Source: CALDTK01 sp045110575 (GTDB taxonomy: Bacteria; Bacteroidota; Bacteroidia; Chitinophagales; Saprospiraceae). Taken from it: a stretch of DNA of 64,000 nt. The position numbers and the translations under genes are program-made. The DNA lies in contig JBGCGF010000038.1 in assembly GCA_045110575.1 (NCBI GenBank), positions 1 through 64,000 on the forward strand, read 5' to 3'. A model generated the notes under the pieces. That model saw only the letters and a program-made list of their open reading frames with translations. It was not told the DNA's origin and made no database searches. Positions 43,810 through 52,519 of the stretch are shown piece by piece (within the stretch, counting starts at the first letter, position 1; the number at the start of each line of letters is the position of its first letter).

Positions 43810-45393
43810 CTATGGCACCAGTACCTTTAATTGCTGGGATTTCCCCTCTTGATCAGTTAAGGTTAGGTAGTAAACGCCTTTAGTCCCTAGAGAAACTTGA
43901 TACTGATCTTGTTGGCCAGCAAATTGGTACTTCGCTACGAATCTGCCTTGCATGTCAATCACTGAGATGGTAGCAAGATTAGCTGCACTAGAGCCGGGAA
44001 CGATAGTCGCTGTACCATCGACGACAGGATTTTGCACTAGTCGATATTCTTCAAGCAATTGAGGAGCTACACTCGCAGACACTCCATTAACGAGAAACAG
44101 CGCGCGCACTTCAGGTGGAGCATCCGTCATGTCAAAGGTTGCTCCTGGTGCTGTTGTAACGTGAATACTATTATTGAAGTCGGCATTTGTAGAGTAATGT
44201 ACGATTGAGTTCTCCGTGACCTTCATACTCGCGCCTGGCGCTAAGCTTACAATCGCAGGATTATCAAAGGTTGCAGTACTTAATAAGACCCCCCCAATTT
44301 CTAAGTACGCACCTTCTTCTACTTCAATTGCGCTCTCAGAGAGCAAGAGTAACATACCAAAACCATCACTTGACAACACTTGACTATTCCCTTCTGGAAT
44401 AACCATAGTTGAACCTTCGGTTGCGCGAAAACAAGCGTACTTAAATTCATAGTTGATGCGAACATCATCCAGAACCATCCGGCCATTTGAGGGAATATCT
44501 GCGTCGGTGCCAAGACATATGTCAACATCAGATAGCTCGTATGAAAGCCTGTGAAACTGCTGATCTTGCGTTGCCATTTGTAACTCAAGACCGAACGTTG
44601 AACCAATAGCTAACGTACCGCCTTCCTTCACGAATTTAATGTCCTGCGCAAATGGAGTGTTCACCTCAAGTCCCACACTATAATTATTTTCACTATTGCT
44701 ATTGACTCCCAATTGAGTGTTCTCGGAAGTTGCATTGATAACGTAGGCATCACCGTCAAAATCTGCAGGAGTAGCTAAAAACTCAGGGAAAATTTCCCCC
44801 TGAACAGGTTCCAAATTGTATTCAAGTGCAAAAGTAAATGACTGAGGAAGAACGAATCCTTCAGCTCCGCCTAAGCTTATATTAGGAATAAGCAGTTCAT
44901 CTCCACCTCTAACCATCCACTTACAAGTAGAAACACCATCTGCAGTGATAGGAAGCTGAAGACTTTCTGTGTAGTAATATACAGGCTCATTATTCTCAAA
45001 AAATACAAGGCTCAAATTACCTTCATCTCCTCTAGCATTCAAAAATGATGATGTAGATTTCACTCGAAATGAAAGTGTGTAAACATCATCCTGAGTCCCT
45101 GGAACTATAACATCTGGGTCTGTAACAAGATAATCACCTAAATACCTTTTGCGAGACACAGAGAGGTAAGAAGTACCGGTGCGATCAAGCGAAATTTGTA
45201 TCTCAGTGTTATTTGGATTGAGCTCTGCATCTAAGCAGATTTCTCCTGCGAAAAATTCCATCCCATAAGCAGATGAAATTTGATCTACTCCATTGCAGGC
45301 ATCAATTTGCTCTGGCTGCCATTCTATAGGTTCCCATTGCGCAGACAATAAAACTGAGCTTAAAAGAAACAAAAAAAGTAATAAGCTTTTCAT
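43810..45393 (-). CDS. Secreted T9SS protein with parallel-beta-like repeats (paralog of 42088)
   Basis: This is a 527-residue secreted protein with signal peptide (LLLFLFLLSSVLLSAQ) and C-terminal T9SS domain (LVQNPVVDG to QQLKVLVP). It shares the domain order and several segments with the neighbouring 42088 gene, such as the VDICLG motif and the IPEGNSQVL/IAEGASQTF repeats, followed by a phrase with 'FDMTDAPPEVRALFLV' (compare 'FDMDSAPREVQVLFRV'). The pair arose by tandem duplication and has diverged strongly. Function unknown; a surface or matrix protein is the simplest guess. Confidence 0.75.
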   Translation of the reverse strand: MKSLLLFLFLLSSVLLSAQWEPIEWQPEQIDACNGVDQISSAYGMEFFAGEICLDAELNPNNTEIQISLDRTGTSYLSVSRKRYLGDYLVTDPDVIVPGTQDDVYTLSFRVKSTSSFLNARGDEGNLSLVFFENNEPVYYYTESLQLPITADGVSTCKWMVRGGDELLIPNISLGGAEGFVLPQSFTFALEYNLEPVQGEIFPEFLATPADFDGDAYVINATSENTQLGVNSNSENNYSVGLEVNTPFAQDIKFVKEGGTLAIGSTFGLELQMATQDQQFHRLSYELSDVDICLGTDADIPSNGRMVLDDVRINYEFKYACFRATEGSTMVIPEGNSQVLSSDGFGMLLLLSESAIEVEEGAYLEIGGVLLSTATFDNPAIVSLAPGASMKVTENSIVHYSTNADFNNSIHVTTAPGATFDMTDAPPEVRALFLVNGVSASVAPQLLEEYRLVQNPVVDGTATIVPGSSAANLATISVIDMQGRFVAKYQFAGQQDQYQVSLGTKGVYYLTLTDQEGKSQQLKVLVP

Positions 45394-45459
45394 AGTAATA
45401 GGTATTTGATTTACTCAAAACTATGAAAAAACAAATTGCGCAGATGCAGCATAGCATTT

Positions 45460-45473
45460 ATAACGGCCGTTAT
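45460..45473. promoter_or_regulatory. Perfect 14-bp palindrome between genes
   Basis: ATAACGGCCGTTAT is a perfect palindrome 18 bp downstream of the DUF2807 stop (minus strand) and about 65 bp upstream of the next leftward gene start. It could be a binding site for a dimeric regulator of the 43810 gene. No partner regulator is identified. Confidence 0.3.
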
Positions 45474-45491
45474 GTAAAAGGGCCGACAATC

Positions 45492-46235
45492 CTATATAGC
45501 CTCCAATCGACCAGATCCACTGCTTGAAAAACTAACTTTTGGCGTACCCGTGTAGCGCAAAGAGCTGCTACCTGCAGCTGAGAAATTGAGAATACTATCT
45601 GCGTGCACCAACGCTTCTGTGCTACCGCTTCCAGATATGTCTACCACCTGAGCGAAAAGCTCATCAGCAATGATTTCGTTGCCGCCGCTCATTGCAGCTT
45701 CAAATCGTTTGGTCTTTCCCTTAAGCGTAGCGTTTGTTCCACCTGATCCGCTAAACTTGATAAGGTCCGCATCGCTGTAGGTCAAGTCCGCAGAAGGGCT
45801 CCCTTCAAACCGGATGACATTACTCTTATACGGCAAAGATTCCGTAGAGACGATACTTCCACTCCCTGAAAGAGTGATCGTTTCTAGCGTAGGAGTGCTA
45901 AGTGAAACAGTCACACCGCCAGTACCATTCGTATTGTGAGGAAGCTCGATAGAGAGTCTTTCTGGATCGGTATCCTTATCCATTAGTTCGTCAAGCAAAC
46001 CTTCGTCGGCCTCGATGGTCAACTTTGGAATTCCAGCACTTAAAATCACCTTGATCGGCCCCTCGATATTGAGATGCTTCAATGCAATTGCATCGTAACT
46101 GCGTGTAGCTCGTTTTCCCGAAAGGGTGACGCCTTCTATTGCTACACCATCTTTCTGCGAAGTCGCGATGTCAACAATCATTGAAAGACCGAGTCCGCCA
46201 ATAAGAACAGCGAGAATGATATTTGAAATTTTCAT
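45492..46235 (-). CDS. DUF2807 (head GIN domain) envelope protein
   Basis: The 247-residue protein has an N-terminal membrane/signal segment (IILAVLIGGLGLSMIVDI). It then has the beta-helical DUF2807 fold: RSYDAIALKHLNIEGPIKVILSAG with repeated SGSG turns (LSGSGSIV, FSGSGGT, ISGSGSTEA, SSSGSGRLEAI). Such proteins are frequent in Bacteroidota, are exported, and have no known activity. It is the last gene of the ABC transporter/GntR operon (30 bp behind gntR), which suggests a role in the same envelope stress or export response. Confidence 0.85.
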   Translation of the reverse strand: MKISNIILAVLIGGLGLSMIVDIATSQKDGVAIEGVTLSGKRATRSYDAIALKHLNIEGPIKVILSAGIPKLTIEADEGLLDELMDKDTDPERLSIELPHNTNGTGGVTVSLSTPTLETITLSGSGSIVSTESLPYKSNVIRFEGSPSADLTYSDADLIKFSGSGGTNATLKGKTKRFEAAMSGGNEIIADELFAQVVDISGSGSTEALVHADSILNFSAAGSSSLRYTGTPKVSFSSSGSGRLEAI

Positions 46236-46265
46236 GTCGTTAGAGTTGAAAAGTGAAGACTGTGA

Positions 46266-46643
46266 TTAGGCTGGGAGCGCATGCTCCGCGAGGTAAGAAG
46301 CGTAAAGTGATTTGATTTCTTCGGGCGTGAATCCGAGCAGCGCCAAATGGCGAAATTGCTCTGGAAGCACCTCCGTTTCGAAGAGTCTTCGTCGTGCTTG
46401 AAGAATACGCTTCTGCGCTCCTTCTGCGACGAAATAGCCGATGCCTCGCTGGTTGGCGATGAGTTCGGAATCTTGCAACGTTTGAAACGTACGCTGCACG
46501 GTATTGGGATTGACTTGTACTTCTGCGGCGAGTGCACGCACAGATTGTAAGCGGTCTCCTTCAGCAAGTTCGCCCGAGAGGATGTTATCCTCGATCATGC
46601 CAGCGATTTGCTCGTAGATGGTGGTGGTGGCTTTGAACTGCAT
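46266..46643 (-). CDS. GntR family (YtrA subfamily) transcriptional regulator
   Basis: This is a 125-residue protein with a winged helix at the N-terminus (IYEQIAGMIEDNILSGELAEGDRLQSVRALAAEVQVNPNTVQRTFQTL) and only a short helical dimerisation tail (about residues 80-125), the layout of the YtrA subfamily. These regulators repress ABC transporter operons. It is encoded third in the operon, 2 bp behind the permease gene, rather than first as usual. The twin palindromes ahead of the ATPase gene (48275 and 48317) are its likely operators. Confidence 0.9.
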   Translation of the reverse strand: MQFKATTTIYEQIAGMIEDNILSGELAEGDRLQSVRALAAEVQVNPNTVQRTFQTLQDSELIANQRGIGYFVAEGAQKRILQARRRLFETEVLPEQFRHLALLGFTPEEIKSLYASYLAEHALPA

Positions 46644-46645
46644 GG

Positions 46646-47401
46646 TTAGACGCTTTTTTCTTGAAACTTGAAATAGGTAGCAGCGAGCATGGTTAGCCCG
46701 AAAACGAGCAACAACACGAGTGGTGAATCACTGTTCATCGCAAACTGTGGCTCGCCCATATTGATGTTGCCCACAGGAGTAAAGACCCCTTCAAAGGCTT
46801 CACGGTACACGATCCTTATGGTCAAGGCGGCGAGTGCTGCAAGCCCAAGCGCGACGACCATCAGTGAACCAAATATCTTCGCTGCAGGATAGCGATCGAA
46901 GGCAATGGCTGCGAGTAAGCCTAACGGCTGTGCTACCAAAAAGAAGAACCTGATATTCTTAAAGACCTCACCCTCAAAAGGATTAAAGGCCGGAAATCCT
47001 CCGATTCCAAAAATCCCGACGATGCCCGTCATCACCCAAGAGAGAATGAAAAAGGCGAGCGTGTAAATGATTAAAAACAGCGGACCGGAATACACCCAAC
47101 TGGCGATAAATTTCTCGGTATCGCTAGCAGGAACAGTCAAGGACGATTGACGCCCATCAGCAGTTTTGTGCTCGGAAAGTGTATTTGCTGCTTGATAAAA
47201 CCCTAGAGCTAACAAAACAACGATGTAGACTGCGTTGAAGAAGTTCTTGTCGGTTCCTCCACCGCTTGTATCGTTAGCCATAGACCAAGCGATAAAAAGT
47301 ATACCCAATAAAGGGCCAGCGTAGGCCAACATTTTTCGGCCATACAGCATGAACGATCGCTGCACGAGCAGCCAGATTCTTTGCATTGAAATCGGTTGCA
47401 T
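46646..47401 (-). CDS. ABC transporter permease-like membrane protein
   Basis: This is a 251-residue protein with about six membrane segments (MLAYAGPLLGILFIAWSM; FFNAVYIVVLLALGFY; FLIIYTLAFFILSWVM and others). A segment NTLSEHKTADGRQSSLTVPAS between the second and third helices is typical of ABC-2 type permeases linked to YtrA-like operons. It lies 2 bp behind the ATPase gene and 2 bp before the GntR gene. It probably forms the membrane part of an exporter or lantibiotic/cell-wall stress pump with the ATPase. The substrate is unknown. Confidence 0.82.
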   Translation of the reverse strand: MQPISMQRIWLLVQRSFMLYGRKMLAYAGPLLGILFIAWSMANDTSGGGTDKNFFNAVYIVVLLALGFYQAANTLSEHKTADGRQSSLTVPASDTEKFIASWVYSGPLFLIIYTLAFFILSWVMTGIVGIFGIGGFPAFNPFEGEVFKNIRFFFLVAQPLGLLAAIAFDRYPAAKIFGSLMVVALGLAALAALTIRIVYREAFEGVFTPVGNINMGEPQFAMNSDSPLVLLLVFGLTMLAATYFKFQEKSV

Positions 47402-47403
47402 GG

Positions 47404-48261
47404 TTAGGCGTTTTGTAGTTGTGAAGCAGAAGCCAAAGCATTAAGCACTCGACTATTCGGCGCAACAATGGCATTGAAAAGAACCTCGAGATCAGGTTCC
47501 GTGTGGCGACCAGTGGTATTCGGTCGAACGACGTAGTAGCCTCCAGGAACACGCTCATGGTGCAGTGCATCCATTGGCGGTGTGAGTGAACTTTCGAGTG
47601 TAAATGAGAGCGCGTTGCTCACCTCGTTGAGGTCTAGATGTGCGATCATGGTCCCGTTATCGACGACCATAATTGGATCAATCAATCCGGCGAGATCACG
47701 CACCTGGTGCGTAGAAACCACGATTGCTCGATCGTCGTTGGTGGTCTCCGCCATGATGCTTCTAAACTGGGCCTTGCTTGGAATGTCAAGACCGTTGGTC
47801 GGCTCATCAAGCACAAGTAGCTCCGTGTTACACGCCAACGCAAAAGAGATAAGTCCCTTCTTTTTCTGACCGAGAGAGAGCTTCGTGAGCTTTCGGTCGG
47901 TAGGAACGTGGAAGGTTTCTAAGCCATTGTAAAAGGCTGCCTCATCGAAGTTTGGATAGAAAGGTCCATAAGCTTTCGCCAAAACCTTCCAAGAGCGAGC
48001 CGGTAGATATACCTGCTCAGGTAGAAAGTAAAGACGCTGTAGCGAATCAGGATGGCGGTCAAACGCTTCGCGGCCAAAAAGCTCCACGCTTCCAGCGTCA
48101 GGCTTTAAGCAACCGGTCATCAGTTTGAGCAGTGTCGACTTGCCCGCACCGTTACGTCCGAGCAATCCGTAGATACCGCCTCGCTCCACGTTGAGGTCGA
48201 GCCCCTGGAAAAGACGCTCCCCTTTTCGATAGCCGAAGTCGAGGTTTTGTAAATGAATCAT
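47404..48261 (-). CDS. ABC transporter ATP-binding protein
   Basis: This is a 285-residue ATPase subunit: Walker A GRNGAGKST, Q-loop in FLPEQVYLP, signature LSLGQKKKG, Walker B LLVLDEPTNGLD and H-loop VSTHQ. It is the first gene of the ATPase - permease - GntR - DUF2807 operon. The last 80 residues are an extension with no recognised motif. A copy of the 14-bp iterated word encodes VLAKA at 47972-47985, between Walker A and the signature. Confidence 0.93.
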   Translation of the reverse strand: MIHLQNLDFGYRKGERLFQGLDLNVERGGIYGLLGRNGAGKSTLLKLMTGCLKPDAGSVELFGREAFDRHPDSLQRLYFLPEQVYLPARSWKVLAKAYGPFYPNFDEAAFYNGLETFHVPTDRKLTKLSLGQKKKGLISFALACNTELLVLDEPTNGLDIPSKAQFRSIMAETTNDDRAIVVSTHQVRDLAGLIDPIMVVDNGTMIAHLDLNEVSNALSFTLESSLTPPMDALHHERVPGGYYVVRPNTTGRHTEPDLEVLFNAIVAPNSRVLNALASASQLQNA

Positions 48262-48274
48262 GTCTTGCGTTTTA

Positions 48275-48338
48275 GTGTACTACCTTACTAGCACAGTGCA
48301 AACATAGTTCAAGTTGGTGTACTATGCAAGTAGTACAC
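48275..48338. promoter_or_regulatory. Twin GntR/YtrA operators upstream of the ABC operon
   Basis: GTGTACTA-N6-TAGTACAC is a perfect dyad at 48317-48338. A second site, GTGTACTA-N6-TAGCACAG at 48275-48296, has the same 6-bp spacer and 6 of 8 matches in its right half. The centres are 42 bp apart, about four helical turns. The sites lie 13 to 77 bp upstream of the ATPase start and would suit cooperative binding by the operon's own GntR protein. Confidence 0.75.
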
Positions 48339-48349
48339 TCATTTTTTTT

Positions 48350-48674
48350 CTACTGCGCCATCTGAGCTCCGCTCAGGCCGTAGAAAAAAGTGCATTATCC
48401 TAACAACGGTGGCTTCCGCATTCCATGCAGGCCGTTGGGAGGATGGTTCGAGGTTCAGCAGCATCCCAACGGCGGCTTCAGCATTCCAAGCGGGACGTTG
48501 GGAGGATGGTTCGAGGTTCAGCATGATTCCTTTGTGCTTCGCACTTCAGGAACCATAGTTAATGGTGCGCATCACGGATGCCTTGAACCAATCTTATAAA
48601 ATGCGTAGTATGAATAAAATTGCGAACCTAGAAATTTTAGCTACTGCCTGAGCGGAGCTCAGATGCCGCAGTAG
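48350..48674. repeat. 325-bp element with 34-bp REP-like terminal inverted repeats and an internal tandem duplication
   Basis: The ends at 48350-48383 and 48641-48674 are inverted repeats, 32 of 34 matching. Each end also folds on itself: CTACTGC/GCAGTAG outside, CTGAGC-GGA-GCTCAG inside, with an unpaired ATGCC. Between them are two tandem copies of a roughly 63-bp unit (GGCTTC at 48411 and 48474, GGTTCGAGGTTCA at 48445 and 48508). No convincing ORF is present. It occupies the gap between the ABC operon and polA. Confidence 0.75.
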
Positions 48675-48683
48675 CCAAAACTT

Positions 48684-51497
48684 CTAATGCGCTTCCAACC
48701 AATTGTCTCCTACTCCACTCTCTACTAAGAGTTTCACATCGACTTCTGGCATTGCCTTCGTCATTTCCTCAGCAGCCATGGCACGAAGCTTTTCTACCTC
48801 GTCGTCGAACGCATCGAAAACAAGTTCATCATGCACCTGAAGAGTGAGTAGACTCTTCATGCCTTCGTCACGCATACGCTTATGCAGGCGGATCATCGCA
48901 AGCTTCATTAGATCGGCTGCAGTTCCTTGAATAGGTGTGTTCGTAGCGTTACGCTCGGCGTACGCACGTAGGTTGTTGTTGGACGAGTTGATATCACGGA
49001 GGTAACGCTTACGCCCTAGCACCGTCTCTACATAACCGTTGCGGCGAGCAGACTCCTTTTGCTTTTCCATGAATTCCTTCAAGCCTGAATACGTTTCGAA
49101 GTACTGCTCGATTAAGGCACCTGCTTCTTTACGACTCACTTCCAATTCCTCTGCAACTCGAGTAGCTCCTGCACCATAAATGATAGCGAAGTTGATCGTC
49201 TTTGCTTGGCGACGCTGGTCAGAAGTAACTTCCTCGAAAGGAACCTTAAAGATCAATCCTGCCGTCGCTTTATGGATGTCTCTGTCTGCTGCAAATGCCT
49301 CTAGCATTGCTTTCTCGCCAGCAACCTGCGCTATAATTCGTAGCTCAATTTGAGAGTAATCCGCTGCGATGATCTTACGGCCAGGTCCACGAGGAACGAA
49401 TGCCTTTCTGATCTCACGCCCGTCGCCGGTACGCATAGGGATGTTCTGCAAATTTGGATTCGAAGAGCTCAATCGGCCTGTTGCAACAGCAGCCTGATTG
49501 AAACTTGAGTGAACCATTCCGGTCTCTTCGTTGACGAGTTTTGGAAGCGCTTCAACGTAGGTACCATTGAGCTTTTTCAGCTTCCGGATCTCCAGCAGCA
49601 TTCGCACTACAGCGTGCTCTCCTGCCAATGAACTTAGCTTTGCCTCATCGGTCACGTATGCACCTGTCTTGGTCTTACGGCCCTTGTATGGGATCTCCAT
49701 GCGATCAAAGAGAAGTTCTCCGATCTGCTTTGGTGAACCGATGTTGAAATCTGCACCAACCTTTGATTCCTCGCGGAAAGACTTCTCGAGGGCTACGATT
49801 CTGCCGTTAAGCTGAACTGCGTACTCATCGAGAAATTCACTGTTGATTTTGACACCGTTACACTCCATGTCACGCAGTACGTAGACCAGTGGAGCTTCAA
49901 CACGCTCGTAGAGATCGATGAGATTCTCCTGAATAATCTTTGGGTAGAGCAGGTTGGCGAGCTGCAACGTGATGTCAGCATCTTCACATGCATATGGTGC
50001 TGCCTTTTCGACAGGCACATCGCGCATACTCCCTTGGTTCTTTCCTTTTTTACCGATCAGTTCTTCGATAGACTGTGGCTGGTAGCGCAAATACGTTTCA
50101 GCCATGAAGTTGAGGTTATGCTTCAACTCCGGACTGAGCAGGTAGTGCATCAGCATTGTATCACGGATAGGACCGTTGACACGCACATCATAGCGGGCCA
50201 TGACCATGACATCGTACTTCAGGTTTTGACCTGTTTTGGCGACAGCTGGATCTTCAAGCACCTTTCGGAAAAACTCAACAATCGCCTGCGCAGCTTCACG
50301 CTCGGCAGGTACAGGAACGTAGAACGCCTCTCCTTCTTCAACCGCGAAGGCAAGACCGACTAGGTCTGCAGAGATTGCATCAACCCCAGTAGTTTCTGTA
50401 TCGAAGGTGAAGTTGTCGTGCCCTTCAAGGAGAGCAACTAGTTTTTTGATATCAGCTTCAGCCTGAATCGTATGGTACTTCGACTTGCTCGTTGCGAGAG
50501 ATCCAAACGGACTTTCTACGCTTATCGCTTGTGGTGCTTCACGCTTGGTACCGTCAGGTTGTGGCGCAGAAAACAGATCGATCTGGCCACTCGCCGCTGG
50601 CACTGTCAACCCAGGGTCAGGTGCACCAAGAATCTGCTTGGCTAGACCTCTAATTTCAAGCTCAGCAAAAAGCTCGGCGAGTAATTCTTTGTTCATCGGA
50701 TCAACGGTGAACTCCTCCGCATCAAATTGGACGGGAGAATTAATATCAATCGTTGCGAGCTTGTAACTCATTCGAGCCTGCTCTTCGAATTCAGTAAGAC
50801 GCTCTGAGTTCTTGCCCTTGATGTTCGCTTTATTCTCGAGAATGCCTTCGAGACTACCGTACTCTTTGAGGAGCTTGGCCGCAGTCTTCGGGCCGATACC
50901 TGGAACACCAGGAATATTATCACTTGCATCGCCCATGAGTGCGAGGACATCGATTACTTGGTCTGTATTTTCGATATCCCACTTGTCAAGGATGTCTTGC
51001 TTTCGCAAAACAGCGACTCCTGAACCCATACGTGATGGGCGGTATTGATGAATGTTATCAGTCACCAGCTGACCGTAGTCCTTATCTGGCGTAATCATAA
51101 AGACTTCAAACCCTTCTTTCTCCGCCTGCTTGGCGAGTGTCCCGATGACATCATCAGCCTCGTAGTTCTGGATGATCTTGACAGGAATGTTCATTGCCTC
51201 TACGATCGATTGAATGATCGGTAGCGCTGTTCCAATATCTTCCGGTTGCTTCTCTCGATTAGCCTTGTATTCGGCAAAGAGTTCTTCTCTGAAGGTCCCT
51301 CCTTTTGGGTCGAATACTACGGCAATGTGACTTGGCTTCTTCGATTGGAGTAGATCCCAAAGCATCCGCGTAAAGCCGTGTACGGCAGAGGTGTTGATGC
51401 CCTTTGAATTGATCAAAGGTCGATCACGAAAAGCAAAGTGATACTGATAGACGAGTGCGTGGCCGTCAAGTAGGTAGAGCGTCTTGGCATTGGACAT
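48684..51497 (-). CDS. polA: DNA polymerase I
   Basis: This is a 937-residue PolA with all three domains. The N-terminal 5'-3' exonuclease (LLDGHALVYQYHFAF, YEADDVIGTLA, PGVPGIGPKTAAKLL) covers residues 1-290. The 3'-5' proofreading domain keeps its DEDD residues (FDTETTG, GQNLKYD, YACEDADITLQL; about 350-540). The polymerase domain has motif A ADYSQIELR, motif B RRQAKTINFAIIYG and motif C VHDELVF. It fills gaps in repair and removes RNA primers. A slightly variant iterated word (GTTTTGGCGACAGC) lies at 50233. It is monocistronic. Confidence 0.97.
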   Translation of the reverse strand: MSNAKTLYLLDGHALVYQYHFAFRDRPLINSKGINTSAVHGFTRMLWDLLQSKKPSHIAVVFDPKGGTFREELFAEYKANREKQPEDIGTALPIIQSIVEAMNIPVKIIQNYEADDVIGTLAKQAEKEGFEVFMITPDKDYGQLVTDNIHQYRPSRMGSGVAVLRKQDILDKWDIENTDQVIDVLALMGDASDNIPGVPGIGPKTAAKLLKEYGSLEGILENKANIKGKNSERLTEFEEQARMSYKLATIDINSPVQFDAEEFTVDPMNKELLAELFAELEIRGLAKQILGAPDPGLTVPAASGQIDLFSAPQPDGTKREAPQAISVESPFGSLATSKSKYHTIQAEADIKKLVALLEGHDNFTFDTETTGVDAISADLVGLAFAVEEGEAFYVPVPAEREAAQAIVEFFRKVLEDPAVAKTGQNLKYDVMVMARYDVRVNGPIRDTMLMHYLLSPELKHNLNFMAETYLRYQPQSIEELIGKKGKNQGSMRDVPVEKAAPYACEDADITLQLANLLYPKIIQENLIDLYERVEAPLVYVLRDMECNGVKINSEFLDEYAVQLNGRIVALEKSFREESKVGADFNIGSPKQIGELLFDRMEIPYKGRKTKTGAYVTDEAKLSSLAGEHAVVRMLLEIRKLKKLNGTYVEALPKLVNEETGMVHSSFNQAAVATGRLSSSNPNLQNIPMRTGDGREIRKAFVPRGPGRKIIAADYSQIELRIIAQVAGEKAMLEAFAADRDIHKATAGLIFKVPFEEVTSDQRRQAKTINFAIIYGAGATRVAEELEVSRKEAGALIEQYFETYSGLKEFMEKQKESARRNGYVETVLGRKRYLRDINSSNNNLRAYAERNATNTPIQGTAADLMKLAMIRLHKRMRDEGMKSLLTLQVHDELVFDAFDDEVEKLRAMAAEEMTKAMPEVDVKLLVESGVGDNWLEAH

Positions 51498-51590
51498 GGC
51501 GCCAAGATCGAAAAATGAACGCGATCGCTCAAGTCCGTGTGGGAAGTGAGGCCTTCTCGGTAGTAACTAACCCCTCAAGTGGAGCAAGTA

Positions 51591-52286
51591 TTAAAAATTC
51601 ATGCTCTTCTTGTCCTGGTTACCGAACGTGAAGCTCGCGTATCCTCCAAACGTCCAGAACCAATCGTTGCGATCTGCGCGGCCATTGACACTTACACCGT
51701 CTAGGTAGTCGTTGAACGTCGCTCGGAAGTTAGCCTCTAATCCAACTGCAATTCCACTGACCACATCAGCACGAACACCTGCACCTAACGGAAGGGTAAA
51801 GAACGTTGATCGATCACCTGCCTCTGGAAATAAACCGGCATCTGCTGGATTAGCAGTCGTCACCTCAGCATCAGCAAGAGCTGTTCCTAAGCCGGCGAAG
51901 ACGTATGGATTTATTTGACTGAAGTAGATGCCGTTTTGAAACCGCTCCTTTCCTAGTGGCAGGTACTCAACGACAATTTCACCAGCAACAATGTTTGACT
52001 CAAAACTAAAGCCTCTCGCAGCGAGATCTGAATTATCAGCATCATCTGCTGAGATCGTCCCACCTTCCAATACGCCTCTAACTGCAAAATTTTCATTTAG
52101 CGAGTAGCGTAAGAAGCCTCCAAGTAGCGCATTACTGCCAGCAGCCGTAAATAGACTTTTCTGCAAATCGCCTTGGTAATTAACGATTCCGGCTTTTAAC
52201 CCAACCTCAAAGTAGCGATCCTCAGACTGAGCAAAGAGAAAACTAGCAGAAGCACAAAACAATAGACAAAGGTAAACTTGACGCAT
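51591..52286 (-). CDS. Outer-membrane beta-barrel protein (DUF6089/PorG-like)
   Basis: The 231-residue protein has a signal peptide (VYLCLLFCASASFLFAQ) followed by an eight-stranded barrel pattern: YFEVGLKAGIVNYQGDL, FLRYSLNENFAVRGVLEGG, INPYVFAGLGTALADAEV, LPLGAGVRADVVSGIAVGLEANFRATFNDYLDGV. This matches the DUF6089 family, to which the PorG part of the T9SS gliding machinery also belongs; whether this copy serves T9SS is not shown. It lies 94 bp upstream of polA on the same strand. Confidence 0.8.
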   Translation of the reverse strand: MRQVYLCLLFCASASFLFAQSEDRYFEVGLKAGIVNYQGDLQKSLFTAAGSNALLGGFLRYSLNENFAVRGVLEGGTISADDADNSDLAARGFSFESNIVAGEIVVEYLPLGKERFQNGIYFSQINPYVFAGLGTALADAEVTTANPADAGLFPEAGDRSTFFTLPLGAGVRADVVSGIAVGLEANFRATFNDYLDGVSVNGRADRNDWFWTFGGYASFTFGNQDKKSMNF

Positions 52287-52483
52287 AATGATTAGTTTTT
52301 TGGTTGAGACTTGCCCTTAACGGGCAACCAGCCGTAAAAGTATACCACTCATCGGCTTGGCACGACCATTGCCCTATGAAAATAGCCTACGATTTCACCA
52401 ACGGCAGACACTAACACACGAAATCGCAGGTATTGCTCCCCAAAATAGCATTCACTTACCCCCTGATCGAACACTAGATCGGT

Positions 52484-52507
52484 GGATGTACACCCTTTTG
52501 TACATCC
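52484..52507 (+). promoter_or_regulatory. Perfect inverted repeat just ahead of the subtilase start
   Basis: GGATGTACA (52484-52492) and TGTACATCC (52499-52507) form a perfect 9-bp stem over a CCCTTT loop, ending 12 bases before the ATG at 52520. It could be an operator or, in RNA, a hairpin that limits translation initiation. Confidence 0.45.
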
Positions 52508-52519
52508 AATTGGAAAACT

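Noticed and set aside
46232..46567. 111-residue frame over the GntR gene
   Set aside because: It overlaps the clear GntR winged-helix gene in another frame and resembles no family.
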